The notes under the pieces: generated by a model
What the model saw: the letters and a program-made list of their open reading frames with translations, nothing else
Database searches by the model: none
What the model was told of the DNA's origin: nothing
Shown here: positions 10,967 to 19,396 of the stretch, in pieces
Position numbering within the stretch: the first letter of the stretch is position 1
How the letters are laid out: every line of letters starts with the position of its first letter
Assembly (NCBI GenBank): GCA_009837085.1
Contig: VXUF01000048.1
Location: 110,662 to 151,568, forward strand
Length of the DNA: 40,907 nt
Direction: 5' to 3'
DNA from: Holophagales bacterium
GTDB taxonomy: Bacteria > Acidobacteriota > Thermoanaerobaculia > Multivoradales > Multivoraceae
Made by a program: the position numbers and the translations under genes

Positions 10967-11082
10967 GCCTCACCTCCAACGCGCGGGTCGATTCCCGCCT
11001 GGCCCAAGGACGTAGCGAGTTCCATGCCGGATCAAGGTCGCGCAACCGGAGGTCCGCGCAGGCCCAGCAGCCACCCGCCGCT

Positions 11083-11090
11083 GCTACACT
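11083..11090 (+). promoter_or_regulatory. Extended -10 of tRNA-Ser promoter
   Basis: TGCTACACT contains a TACACT -10 (11085-11090) preceded by TGn. It lies 10 bases before the mature tRNA 5' end. The surrounding 21 bases (11078-11098) are identical to the region in front of the sulfotransferase gene at 14725-14745. No good -35 is seen. Confidence 0.55.
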
Positions 11091-11100
11091 CCGCCGTCCG

Positions 11101-11192
<92 letters not shown>

Positions 11193-11590
11193 GTAGACCA
11201 CTAGAAGCATCAGCCGCCAAGTAGTCAGGCCACGGCGGCGGGGATCCTCGGCGTAGGTTCCGTCGCCGTTGACACGCCACGCGTAGGCGGTCCGGAGCAT
11301 GGAACTGGCGAGCCGTGCGGGGCGGAACTGAGGGGGGCGAGTCAGTTCCACCCTGGCCGCCGTGTTCGGTCGGTGGCTGAACGACCTCAAGATCGACTGC
11401 GGCCCGCACGGCTCTGCCGTTGCGAGAAGGGGAACGATCAGCAGCGTGCCGCGTTGTACTGACAAAGACTGAAAGCGATGCGACGCGTCAGCCGCGAGTC
11501 GAACAGGTTCGTGAGCCACGACTCGCGAAGAGCTGCCGGCCAGGAGAACGTGAGTGTTCTGGACGAGCCGTTGAAGGGGGCCCCTTGCTG
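11193..11590. other. 398-base gap after tRNA-Ser; no convincing gene
   Basis: I see no supported gene here. An inverted repeat GGAACTGA / TCAGTTCC (11324-11331 and 11342-11349, 10-base loop) is the only clear structure. A minus-strand frame through 11190-11300 reads like protein but continues into antisense tRNA. A TTGACA at 11269-11274 has no -10 partner. The plus frame upstream of the TlpA-like gene is open, but without a credible earlier start. Confidence 0.4.
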
Positions 11591-13024
11591 ATGAAGACGA
11601 GATACGAGATGGCGGTTGGTAGGCGGCCTGGATCCGGCGCGGTGCTCGCGATGGTGCTGTCCTTCGGAGCATGCGAAGCCCTGAGCGGGCAGAAAGCCTC
11701 GGCCGCTGAGGAAACCTCAACGGCTTCCGCCGTTGCCGCGGATCCAGACTGGGAGATCGTAGAGGACTACCTCAAGCGCCAAGAGGAGTGGACGAAGCAG
11801 TTGATCCGCGGCGCGCTTGAAGGGGCCTCGGACGACGACCCATCCCCGAGCCTTGGAGGAGAAGCAAAGAAGTTGCCGTCACGGATCATGGTGGTGCGCG
11901 CGCCGGGGGACGGCTCGGCGTCGAGTGCCGATATCCAGGAACGGCTAGGACAGGCGATCGAGTCGAGGGATGACGCCGGCGTGGTCCGGCTAGGGGACAG
12001 TGAGTCGTTCCCGCCGGGCCTGCTGGACCAGGTACTGCGAGCGGCGGCCGCGACTGGAGGAACATCCGAACCTCCGTCCGAGGCCCCGGACGTCGGTCGT
12101 GCCGCCGCGGCGGCGCTGTCGATCCTTGACCAGGGCGGAGCCCACGAGAAGACGGTCAACGCCGCGGAGTTTCTCGTGGACCATGCGGCCGCGGCGCCAG
12201 GAGGTGCCGAGTATGCCTCCAAGGGTGCGAAGGCTCTGCTTGAGTTTGCTCCCGCCTATGAGGGGTGGCCACTCATGCTGCAGCGGCTCAGAGGCGCTGG
12301 GAGATTGGCGTTCCTGACCGGAGACGGGGGCGCGGCGAGAGCGGTCTTCGAGGCGTTGGCTTCCGAGGCCGAGGATCCCGTGTTGCGGGCCGCAGGGCGG
12401 TACTACCTGGCGCTTGAACGGAGGCAGTCCGCGGACGCCCCTGGCGTATCCGATGAAGAGCGTGCGGCCAACCGTCAGGACGCGCTTCAGGCGGCGCGGG
12501 GCCTGAGCCTCGGAGTCGAGGAGGAGACTCTCCCTGGAACCGCGCTGACGTTCGCGGAAGCGGAGGCCGACCTGATCCGCGGCATCCGTCACGGAACGGT
12601 TGGCGGCCAACTGGCGGACGTCGCCGGAAGGCGGCTGGATGGCGTCGAAGAACACCTGTCGGACTACCGTGGCCGTGTCGTGCTTCTCGATTTCTGGGCG
12701 ACGTGGTGCGTGCCGTGCATCGCGGCGTTGCCGCAGAAGCGGCAACTCGTCGCCGATCTGCCCGCGGACCGGTTCGCTCTGCTGTCAATCAGTGTCGACG
12801 CGAAGCTCGAAACCGTCACCGGGTTCATCGAGGACGAGCCGATGCCATGGTCGAACTGGCATGTCGGGATGACGAGCGAGATCACACGGGTCCTGAACGT
12901 CCACTCCTATCCCACGTACATTCTCCTCGACGAAGACGGCAAAGTTCTGGCCAGAACGAACCACCTTCCCGACGAGTTCGTGGCTCGCGTCAAGGAAGCG
13001 GTCGGCCGTGGCCCGGGCGCCTAA
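11591..13024 (+). CDS. TlpA-family thioredoxin-domain protein with a large N-terminal region, probable lipoprotein
   Basis: The 477-residue protein has an N-terminal export signal ending F-G-A-C, an acceptable though not ideal lipobox, then about 320 residues of helical, Ala-rich sequence I do not recognise. The C-terminal 130 residues form a TlpA/ResA-like domain: Y-R-G-R-V-V-L-L-D-F-W-A-T-W-C-V-P-C (Cys373 and Cys376), a P-T-Y-I-L-L-D-E-D-G-K-V strand with the cis-Pro, and an end in E-A-V-G-R. It likely works as an envelope thiol:disulfide oxidoreductase. Start chosen at ATG 11591, where the signal begins. Codon use is less GC-biased than in the atp genes. Confidence 0.82.
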   Translation: MKTRYEMAVGRRPGSGAVLAMVLSFGACEALSGQKASAAEETSTASAVAADPDWEIVEDYLKRQEEWTKQLIRGALEGASDDDPSPSLGGEAKKLPSRIMVVRAPGDGSASSADIQERLGQAIESRDDAGVVRLGDSESFPPGLLDQVLRAAAATGGTSEPPSEAPDVGRAAAAALSILDQGGAHEKTVNAAEFLVDHAAAAPGGAEYASKGAKALLEFAPAYEGWPLMLQRLRGAGRLAFLTGDGGAARAVFEALASEAEDPVLRAAGRYYLALERRQSADAPGVSDEERAANRQDALQAARGLSLGVEEETLPGTALTFAEAEADLIRGIRHGTVGGQLADVAGRRLDGVEEHLSDYRGRVVLLDFWATWCVPCIAALPQKRQLVADLPADRFALLSISVDAKLETVTGFIEDEPMPWSNWHVGMTSEITRVLNVHSYPTYILLDEDGKVLARTNHLPDEFVARVKEAVGRGPGA

Positions 13025-13269
13025 ACACGCCAGACGATCCAGCAGAAACGCAACAGTGTGAACAGCCCTGCCGCTACGCCCAGCGGGATGATCAGGTTGG
13101 TCGCTTGCACGGAACCGAAACCCCGAGTGGACAGGAAGACGGTAAGCAGCGCGGCCGCGAACACCGTGAAACCGATCGTTTCCCATCGGTCGAGCCGGAA
13201 GGTCGGGACGTCGGTCAGACGTCCAGCGGACGAGTCGTCAGGATACTCCGCAGGCGGTGGTAGTCCCAT
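13021..13269 (-). CDS. Small two-helix membrane protein (start uncertain)
   Basis: Up to 82 residues, with two hydrophobic helices: W-E-T-I-G-F-T-V-F-A-A-A-L-L-T-V and N-L-I-I-P-L-G-V-A-A-G-L-F-T-L-L. I do not recognise a family. The ATG at 13269 lies inside the 3' end of the DoxX-like gene, so the two genes would overlap by about 55 bases. The only later candidate is a CTG overlapping the DoxX stop. Its 3' end overlaps the stop of the TlpA-like gene on the other strand by four bases. It is probably co-expressed with the DoxX-like protein. Confidence 0.5.
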   Translation of the reverse strand: MGLPPPAEYPDDSSAGRLTDVPTFRLDRWETIGFTVFAAALLTVFLSTRGFGSVQATNLIIPLGVAAGLFTLLRFCWIVWRV

Positions 13270-13688
13270 AGAAGCAGATAGAGCGCCGCCAGTGCCATCA
13301 GGAAGGTGACAGCTGTGGTCAGGCCGAAGCCCACCGCGATGTTGATGACGTTGATCGACACGATGATCGGCAGGAAGCACACGGCTCCAACGTGGGCGAA
13401 CCGGGGCACCAGCAAGAGAGCGCCTGCGGCGACCTGCGTGGCCCCGATGAAGTTCCAGAACATGCCCGTCTGGTACATCGCCTCGAAGAACGCGCCAATC
13501 GGCTCGTCCACCGGAATCGTCGTGAACCGCCGGCCGAGTAACTTGACAAGCCCGGTCGGAATGAAGCCGGCCGCGAGCAGGATCCGCGTGAACACCGTGA
13601 AGCGCAGGAGCAGCCTCTTCGACCGAACCCAGAGAAAGAGGTGGTCAAGCGCAGTTACGAACGCTCCGTCGCGTCCTTCAGGAGGCAT
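13215..13688 (-). CDS. DoxX-like membrane protein
   Basis: About 157 residues from ATG 13688. Four predicted membrane helices: F-T-R-I-L-L-A-A-G-F-I-P-T-G-L-V-K-L-L, then M-F-W-N-F-I-G-A-T-Q-V-A-A-G-A-L-L-L-V, V-G-A-V-C-F-L-P-I-I-V-S-I-N-V and L-M-A-L-A-A-L-Y-L-L-L. The first-helix F-x-x-x-G-x-x-K pattern and the M-F-W-N-F-I-G-A-T-Q-V-A-A-G motif suit the DoxX/SURF4-like family, whose members are often linked to respiratory or redox functions. The frame is open further upstream to a GTG at 13859, but that extension is not membrane-like. No clear ribosome site. Confidence 0.72.
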   Translation of the reverse strand: MPPEGRDGAFVTALDHLFLWVRSKRLLLRFTVFTRILLAAGFIPTGLVKLLGRRFTTIPVDEPIGAFFEAMYQTGMFWNFIGATQVAAGALLLVPRFAHVGAVCFLPIIVSINVINIAVGFGLTTAVTFLMALAALYLLLWDYHRLRSILTTRPLDV

Positions 13689-13899
13689 ACAGGAGAAGAC
13701 GCTGGCGCGACTCCGGAAGTTACGACGGACCACTGAGTCGACGGACGAGATGCTGATCGGCTTCGTGATCACTGGCACTCCAGCCGAGAACGGGGCGGTG
13801 GAGCCCCGACTGTCAGCCGTGGCCGCGCCCAGGCCCTCAAACGGCTCATCCTGTGACACGAGGGGCGCGAAAGAGCTGCGCGGTGCGATGCGGGGGCGA

Positions 13900-14628
13900 T
13901 CAGAAAAGGAAGGGCTCCAGCAGTAGGTGGATCCCGTTTGCCGCGCTGTGGCAAACGATCGCGAAAGGAAGGCCCCATCGCCAGAACATCCAGCCGAGCA
14001 AGAGGCCCGCGATGCTGCTCTTCAAGGCCATGCCCGTCATGTAGGTCGGCCCCGCTACGCCGCCGTAGAAGATGTGCGCAATGCCGAACGTCAACGCCGA
14101 TACGCCCACGGCCACACGGAAGATGGTGCGGGGGTTGTCTGTGAAGCGAGCGGTGAGCCAAGCCAGGCCACTCAGCAGGCCGAGCCGGAAGACAATCTCC
14201 TCCATGATCGGCCCCTTGACGACAGCTGACAGAGGAGAGAACTGAGACCAACGCGCGACCATCTGCTCGTAGATGGCCGAATTCGCTATTGCCATGCCGT
14301 AGTTGGCACCCAGATTCGCAACGCCGAAAGCGACGCCCAGCCCGAGCGAGAGAATCGCGAGTCGGAGGTGCTCGGCCGATGTCCGATGGGGAACTGGCCG
14401 GCACTGAGCCAACGCGGCCAAGCCCAGCATCGACGCGATGAGCGCCGAAAGCCCGCCCAACATGGCTCCGCTACCGTCGTCTCGGTCGGGGAAGTACAGG
14501 AGCAGCAACACGGCGAACGCGATCGCGCCAGCGGCGAGGAGATTCGTCCACCAGGGTCGGGCCACGGTCGCCTCGCCCATCGGTCCCGTGGACAAGCCGC
14601 CCTGCGTGCTTTCGACCTCTTCGCTCAT
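13900..14628 (-). CDS. CPBP-family intramembrane metalloprotease
   Basis: A 242-residue, multi-helix membrane protein of the CAAX protease/bacteriocin-processing (CPBP, Abi) family. All three active-site motifs are visible: E-E-I-V-F-R (Glu143, Glu144, Arg148), F-G-I-A-H (His185) and H-S-A-A-N (His227, Asn231). It should be an active metal-dependent intramembrane protease; the substrate is unknown. The ATG at 14628 follows a GAAGGGAAG stretch. It diverges from the sulfotransferase gene across 136 bases. Confidence 0.88.
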   Translation of the reverse strand: MSEEVESTQGGLSTGPMGEATVARPWWTNLLAAGAIAFAVLLLLYFPDRDDGSGAMLGGLSALIASMLGLAALAQCRPVPHRTSAEHLRLAILSLGLGVAFGVANLGANYGMAIANSAIYEQMVARWSQFSPLSAVVKGPIMEEIVFRLGLLSGLAWLTARFTDNPRTIFRVAVGVSALTFGIAHIFYGGVAGPTYMTGMALKSSIAGLLLGWMFWRWGLPFAIVCHSAANGIHLLLEPFLF

Positions 14629-14729
14629 GGCTTCCCTTCGAGTCTGGAGTTGCCCGTTCCTGTGACCTCTACACGAATGCGAGCCGCCTTTGGTTACGGA
14701 TCGTGCCGAGCCAGCGGCCCCCCTCCGCT

Positions 14730-14737
14730 GCTACACT
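14730..14737 (+). promoter_or_regulatory. Extended -10 of the sulfotransferase gene
   Basis: TGCTACACT, with TACACT at 14732-14737, inside a 21-base stretch (14725-14745) identical to the tRNA-Ser promoter region at 11078-11098. The predicted start of transcription near 14744 would leave a leader of about 20 bases. Confidence 0.5.
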
Positions 14738-14764
14738 CCGCCGTCTGGGACAGGCAGCGGAGTG

Positions 14765-15541
14765 ATGGACCACGTCGATTCCTACTTGATCTGCACCACT
14801 CCACGCACTGGCAGTACCCTGCTGTGTGGACTGATGGCGTCCACGAAAGTCGCGGGTCAACCCGAGTCGTACTTCCGCGAACCGGACGAGCAGTTGTGGG
14901 CTGCCCGATGGGACATTGTCCCCTCGTTCGATGGGCTCCTTGATCACGCCGAGTTCGTTCGAGCCGCCCTTGCCGCAGGTAGGACCGCCAACGGTGTGTT
15001 TGCCGCCAGGATCATGTGGGGAACCTTGGGCCATTTGGTCGACAGGTTGCGTTCCGTCTACCCTGCTTCCGCTCATGGCGATTTCGACCTGTTGAACCTA
15101 GCCTTCGGCAATACGGGCTTCATCTATCTGCGTCGAGACGACGTTCTGGCGCAGGCTGTGTCGTGGCACCGAGCTGAGCAAACCAATGTCTGGCACGAGA
15201 CGGATCAGGAGGAGTCGAAGCAGCCGGAACAGCGGCCACGCTTCGACTTCAATCAGATCTGGAAGTTGGTGCAAACGATAGAAGAGCACAATGCAGCCTG
15301 GCGGGCTTGGTTTGCTTCCGTGGGGGTTCAGCCGCACATAGTGCGGTACGAAGACCTTGACGCGGACCACGTCGGTGTAGCTCGTGAAGTCCTTGACTTT
15401 CTCGGCCTCAAGCTACCGCCCGGGCGCCTGATCAAGGCGCGCAACAGGCGTATGGCTGACGAGCTCAACGGCCGATGGATCGAGCGTTACCGAGCCGAGT
15501 CGAGGTCGCGACGAGTCGCCCCAGCCTCGATGCCCGGTTGA
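14765..15541 (+). CDS. Stf0-like sulfotransferase
   Basis: PAPS-dependent sulfotransferase of about 258 residues, close to the length of mycobacterial trehalose 2-sulfotransferase Stf0. The N-terminal 5'-phosphosulfate loop reads I-C-T-T-P-R-T-G-S-T-L-L-C, then G-Q-P-E-S-Y-F-R-E-P, F-A-A-R-I-M-W, Y-L-R-R-D-D-V-L-A-Q-A-V-S-W and, towards the end, I-V-R-Y-E-D-L. The acceptor cannot be told from sequence; a sugar or glycolipid is the family expectation. ATG 14765 is chosen because the conserved loop starts nine residues later. The lower-GC codon use stands out from the esterase gene that converges on it only 13 bases away. Confidence 0.85.
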   Translation: MDHVDSYLICTTPRTGSTLLCGLMASTKVAGQPESYFREPDEQLWAARWDIVPSFDGLLDHAEFVRAALAAGRTANGVFAARIMWGTLGHLVDRLRSVYPASAHGDFDLLNLAFGNTGFIYLRRDDVLAQAVSWHRAEQTNVWHETDQEESKQPEQRPRFDFNQIWKLVQTIEEHNAAWRAWFASVGVQPHIVRYEDLDADHVGVAREVLDFLGLKLPPGRLIKARNRRMADELNGRWIERYRAESRSRRVAPASMPG

Positions 15542-15554
15542 CGAAGCTCGCCGC

Positions 15555-17012
15555 CTAACTCAACCCGTACGCCCGCCGCACCTCGTCGCCGTCGGGGTCC
15601 GCGGCAACGTGCGGATCGTCATCGAAGATCAGACACGACCGGCTCGCGCCGTCATAGCGCGGCCACTCCGGCAGGCCGGCGCCGTTCGGATCGCCCGTGC
15701 GGGCGAACTGGACCAGCGAGGCGCCCCAGAGCGTGGCGATCGCGCGGTTCTCGTCCGTGCTCTCGTGGAATGACACGAGGCCCGGCTTCGCCATGGCGAA
15801 CTGGTTGAAGGTGAAGGCGATGTCGCATCCGTGGGTGATGCCGAGAGGGTGATCGGTGGGCACCTCGAAGTTGTAGACCCAGCCGCCGGCGCCCGCGTTG
15901 GTCGCCGCCTCGGCGTTCCGCAGCGACGCCGAACGGAACAGGTCGCACCAGACCTGGGCCACCCTGGCCACCTCGTCGGCGCCCGGGAGCAGTCCGTCGA
16001 AGTGCGAGACGTAGTCCTCGGGGCTGTGCGGGTTGATGAGCGGCAGAAACAGGGCCATCACGATGTCGAGCCCCATCGGCGCCGGCCCGCCGAGATCGGC
16101 CAGGTAGCTTCCCTCGTCCCGGTTGCTCCCGGCGATGAGCGGCGGTCCGCCGGCGTCCTTGCGTGCGACCGCCTCGGCCGTCGGTTGCGTGATCACGGTG
16201 CCGTCCACCGTCTGCGCGGTTGGCGCGGCACCCTGCAGGTAGAGCGCGAAGAGTTCGTCCGCCGAGAGCGCCTGGAGCCGCGCCTCGAGATCGCTCTCGA
16301 TCCCGAGATGCGCGGCCAGCGCGCCGGCCGCGTCGGGCACGGGCAGAATCCCGATGTCGATGTCGCCGGGACTGAAGGCGACGGACCGGTGGAACAGCCC
16401 TTCGGCCGCCGGTGCACCCTGCAGGGCGAGCACGGAGCCGGCGCCGCCGCTCTCGCCCCAGATGCTGACGCAGCCTGGGTCGCCGCCGTAGTCGGCGATG
16501 TTGTCGCGGATCCAGCGGAGCGCCGCGATCTGGTCCTCGAAGCCCCGGCTGACGCTGCCCGCGTAGGCGTCGCCAAGGGCGCTGACGTCGCAGAAGCCGA
16601 AGACGTTCAGGCGGTAGTTGATGGTGACGACGACGCAATCCTGCTCGCGGGCGAGCACGCTGCCGTCGTACTCGTTGGCGGAGCCCTGGAGGTAGCCGCC
16701 GCCGTGGATCCAGCAGATCACCGGCCGGCCCGCGCGGTCCGCGGCCGGCGTGTGCACGTTCAGGTAGAGGCAGTCCTCCGACTGTTGGCCCGGAATCTCG
16801 GGCCCGGCCAGCACCTCGGGATAGGGCGGCTGCGGGCAGCGGTTGGGGTGGCGCGTCGCGTCGAGCGTGCCGCTCCAGGGCGGCGCGGGCTGGGGCGAGC
16901 GCCACCGCAGGCCGCCGGTCGGTGGCGCGGCGTACGGCAGGCCCAGGAAGACGGACACGCCGTCGCGGTCGATGCCCCGCACGGTGCCGAGCCGTGTGCG
17001 AATCGTCGTCAT
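15555..17012 (-). CDS. Type B carboxylesterase/lipase
   Basis: Alpha/beta-hydrolase of the carboxylesterase type B family, 485 residues. Visible motifs: F-L-G-L-P-Y-A-A-P-P near residue 22, S-E-D-C-L-Y-L-N-V, the oxyanion-hole W-I-H-G-G-G, the nucleophile elbow G-E-S-G-G (Ser188), G-S-N-R-D-E-G (acid) and I-T-H-G-C-D-I (likely catalytic His). No signal peptide is seen. The frame is open beyond ATG 17012, but that part overlaps the tannase gene. It starts 11 bases after the tannase stop and has no ribosome site, so the two are probably one transcript acting on related ester substrates. Confidence 0.92.
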   Translation of the reverse strand: MTTIRTRLGTVRGIDRDGVSVFLGLPYAAPPTGGLRWRSPQPAPPWSGTLDATRHPNRCPQPPYPEVLAGPEIPGQQSEDCLYLNVHTPAADRAGRPVICWIHGGGYLQGSANEYDGSVLAREQDCVVVTINYRLNVFGFCDVSALGDAYAGSVSRGFEDQIAALRWIRDNIADYGGDPGCVSIWGESGGAGSVLALQGAPAAEGLFHRSVAFSPGDIDIGILPVPDAAGALAAHLGIESDLEARLQALSADELFALYLQGAAPTAQTVDGTVITQPTAEAVARKDAGGPPLIAGSNRDEGSYLADLGGPAPMGLDIVMALFLPLINPHSPEDYVSHFDGLLPGADEVARVAQVWCDLFRSASLRNAEAATNAGAGGWVYNFEVPTDHPLGITHGCDIAFTFNQFAMAKPGLVSFHESTDENRAIATLWGASLVQFARTGDPNGAGLPEWPRYDGASRSCLIFDDDPHVAADPDGDEVRRAYGLS

Positions 17013-17023
17013 CGGAGGCGTCG

Positions 17024-18586
17024 TCAGTCCGCGACGCAGGCGTAGTTCGCGGCGTCGTTCACGTCGCCGGACCCGTTGTACCGCGCGTACTGCGGATAGG
17101 GGCACAGCGGGCGGGAGAAGCGCTTCCGGTCTTCCAGCGCCTCGCCCGCTTCGAGCATCGCCTCGCTCCAACTGACCGTCCTGTCGCCAAGGGCCACCTG
17201 GCCCTCCAGGAACGTGAAGTTCCCGGGGTGCTCCGCGAGGATCCGGTCGGGCGCTTCGCCGTTCTCCACCCAGTCGACGATCGCCTGGATGTAGTCGGCG
17301 GCCCAGGCGCCGTTTCCGCCCAGGCAGTGGATCATGCCCGGAACCATGAAGGTGCGCAGGTAGTCGCTCATCTCCCCGTTCAGTTCCCCGGCCTCGACCA
17401 GGAACCTCTCCAGCGCCCCGGCGCGGCAGGGGAAGTCGTGCCAGCCGTTGTAGATGATCAGCTTGCCGCCCCTCTCCTGGAACCTGCTGAAGTCGGGCGC
17501 CGGGAGGTCGACCGCGACCATGGCGTCTCTCAGCGCGGGCAGGTCCTTCACGGGGTCGAACGCGTCGATGTCGAAGCCTGGCGTGCGGTGCATTGCCGCC
17601 ACGATCAACTCGACCGTGACGTCGGACGCGGTCCCCTCGAGGAACGGCACGGGACCCGTCGCCCAGAGCTGGAAGTCGCCGTTCAGTTCCGCGCCCGGAT
17701 AGACGCCCGGCACGACGACGGCGCCCGAGTCGTCCGTGATCCCGGTGTAGAGGAAGCGCGCCGTCTCGATCTGGCCGGCCGTGAGGCAGTCGGCGGCGGG
17801 ACCGTCCTGGCATTCGAGAGCGTCGAGTTCGAGCAGCTCGACGGCGCACTTGCGGGGGTCGCCGACGATGCCGTCCGCAACGCCGTCCAGCATGTCGCAG
17901 GCTCTCCGGGTGTTCGCGTCCAGTAACGCCACGGATTCTGCGGAGAGGGGGTTCCGCTTCTGGTGACGGCTCGTCTCGAGCGCGAACGTCAGCAGGCCGA
18001 ACCCGTAGTCGACGGCCGGCGCCCCGGCGATGATGCCGTCGTAGTCGTCCGGATACCGCAACGCCTCCATCAGCGCGGCGCGCCCGCCGTTCGAGCAGCC
18101 CCAGAGGTACGCGTGTTCGACGGGCCGGCCGTAGAACTCCTGGATGATCCGCTTCGCCAGCACCGTCGTCAGGTGATTCGCGCGGAAGCCGAAGTCCAGT
18201 TGCGCGTGATCGTTCCGGTAGAAGGACGGGTCGTTGTCCGGCTCATGGCCGGTGTCGGTCGTCGCCATGGCGAAGCCGTCGTCGAGCAGGCTGCTCGTGT
18301 CTCCGATCACGCCGGCCAGGCCCCCGGGCGCGTGGAACATGAACCGTCCCGTCCAGCCTTCGGCCGGCATGCGGACCTCGAAGCGGATCGTCGCGTCGAT
18401 CGTGCCGCGGACCCGGCAATGCTCCGGGACCTCGCCCGCGGCGGGGACCAGTACGCCCGGTCCCACCGCGTGGTCCGAGTCGGTCAGGAGGTAGAGCGCG
18501 TCGCATCGGTCCGCGGGCGAATCCGCCGCGAGGACGATGCCCGGAAGGGTGAGGCAGACCGAGGTCAGCAGGGCGGGAAAGCGCAT
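17024..18586 (-). CDS. Tannase/feruloyl esterase family protein, exported
   Basis: A 520-residue secreted esterase that would release phenolic acids such as gallate or ferulate from esters. Signal peptide at 1-20, ending V-L-A-A. Family features: nucleophile W-G-C-S-N-G-G-R with Cys164 beside Ser165, the calcium-site-like L-D-G-V-A-D-G-I-V-G-D-P-R-K-C, the acid in I-I-Y-N-G-W-H-D, and the H-C pair in G-M-I-H-C-L-G-G. Together these are the C-S/D/H-C arrangement of tannases. AGGAGA precedes the ATG at a good distance. It heads a two-gene unit with the carboxylesterase. Confidence 0.93.
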   Translation of the reverse strand: MRFPALLTSVCLTLPGIVLAADSPADRCDALYLLTDSDHAVGPGVLVPAAGEVPEHCRVRGTIDATIRFEVRMPAEGWTGRFMFHAPGGLAGVIGDTSSLLDDGFAMATTDTGHEPDNDPSFYRNDHAQLDFGFRANHLTTVLAKRIIQEFYGRPVEHAYLWGCSNGGRAALMEALRYPDDYDGIIAGAPAVDYGFGLLTFALETSRHQKRNPLSAESVALLDANTRRACDMLDGVADGIVGDPRKCAVELLELDALECQDGPAADCLTAGQIETARFLYTGITDDSGAVVVPGVYPGAELNGDFQLWATGPVPFLEGTASDVTVELIVAAMHRTPGFDIDAFDPVKDLPALRDAMVAVDLPAPDFSRFQERGGKLIIYNGWHDFPCRAGALERFLVEAGELNGEMSDYLRTFMVPGMIHCLGGNGAWAADYIQAIVDWVENGEAPDRILAEHPGNFTFLEGQVALGDRTVSWSEAMLEAGEALEDRKRFSRPLCPYPQYARYNGSGDVNDAANYACVAD

Positions 18587-18679
18587 GGGAATCTCCTGGC
18601 AGGTCGCTGCCGTGGTCGACGCGACAGGGGAGCGTTTCAGGAATCCGGAGGCTCGGCGAGGAGTTCCTGGACCTAATCG

Positions 18680-19276
18680 TCAGCGGTCTGACGCGGGCTT
18701 GATCTCCCCCCGCTGCAACACCGGATAGAACTGCGTGAACACGTTGTCCGTCGCAGCATGCTCGGCATGGCAGTCGTAGCACCGTTCCTTCGGGAACGCT
18801 GAGGCCGACTCCCTCAACCCACCCGACCGGTCGCGGAAGCTGAGGTAGGCCCAGCCTTCGGGGTAGCGCTTGCTGTCCTTCACTGCGACCTCCATACCCA
18901 GGAAGTCCTTCTCGAAGTAGCCGGCCTGGTTGATGGACTCGCGGGAGCCCGGCCGGAAGACGTCCATGGGGAGCATGGTTCCCTCGGGGAACTCGCCGGT
19001 CTCGATGAAGTAGCGGTATGCCTCGGGCTGGATGTAGACGTTGGTGAAGGCGCCCGGGCCTTCGCGCTCGGCGGCGTCTTCGTCGTAGCTGAGGCCGAGC
19101 GAGGCTCCGACGAAGACCCAGGTGCGATAGCCGTCGGGGCGGAGGAGGTCGCCGTCGGCGGTGTAGGCGGGGAGGGCCATGCCTTCGACGGAGGGCTTGG
19201 CGTCCGACTGTTGGGCGACGGCAACGAAGGTCGCGATCAGGAGGATGAGGGCTGCTGCTATGGCGATGTTGCGCAC
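18680..19276 (-). CDS. Cytochrome P460-family c-type haem protein
   Basis: A 198-residue exported protein with an N-terminal signal helix (4-20) and one haem-binding C-Y-D-C-H (Cys166, Cys169, His170) near the C-terminus, followed by A-T-D-N-V-F-T-Q-F-Y-P. The body (Y-R-T-W-V-F-V-G-A-S-L-G, V-Y-I-Q-P-E-A-Y) matches the cytochrome P460/cytochrome c'-beta fold. Known members oxidise hydroxylamine or bind NO. Here it lies downstream of the molybdenum hydroxylase genes, so it may serve as their electron acceptor, which is inference. Confidence 0.85.
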   Translation of the reverse strand: MRNIAIAAALILLIATFVAVAQQSDAKPSVEGMALPAYTADGDLLRPDGYRTWVFVGASLGLSYDEDAAEREGPGAFTNVYIQPEAYRYFIETGEFPEGTMLPMDVFRPGSRESINQAGYFEKDFLGMEVAVKDSKRYPEGWAYLSFRDRSGGLRESASAFPKERCYDCHAEHAATDNVFTQFYPVLQRGEIKPASDR

Positions 19277-19313
19277 GGGTGGATTCTACGCGGCAGGATG
19301 GTCGCCGCTTCGC

Positions 19314-19396
19314 GGCGCGTTCTTCTCAGAAGCCGGCGGGGACGCCGGCGGACCCAGTGTGTGGCGCCGTCACCCAGTGTGGGGCGCACCCAGTGG
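19314..19396 (-). repeat. Modular palindromic repeat, copy D with tandem half heads
   Basis: Full head on the minus strand at 19332-19361 with one change. Two further partial heads (CACCCAGTGTG at 19371-19381 and GCGCACCCAGTG at 19384-19395) follow, so three head pieces lie in tandem. The tail module CGCCGCTTCGCGGCG begins just upstream, near 19303-19317. It fills the gap between the cytochrome P460 and iorB genes. Confidence 0.75.

Noticed and set aside
15555-17849. A single 764-codon esterase starting inside the tannase gene
   Set aside because: The N-terminal 279 codons are Arg/Gly-rich and antiparallel in quality to a real protein. The conserved carboxylesterase begins at ATG 17012, and the tannase frame explains the upstream DNA.
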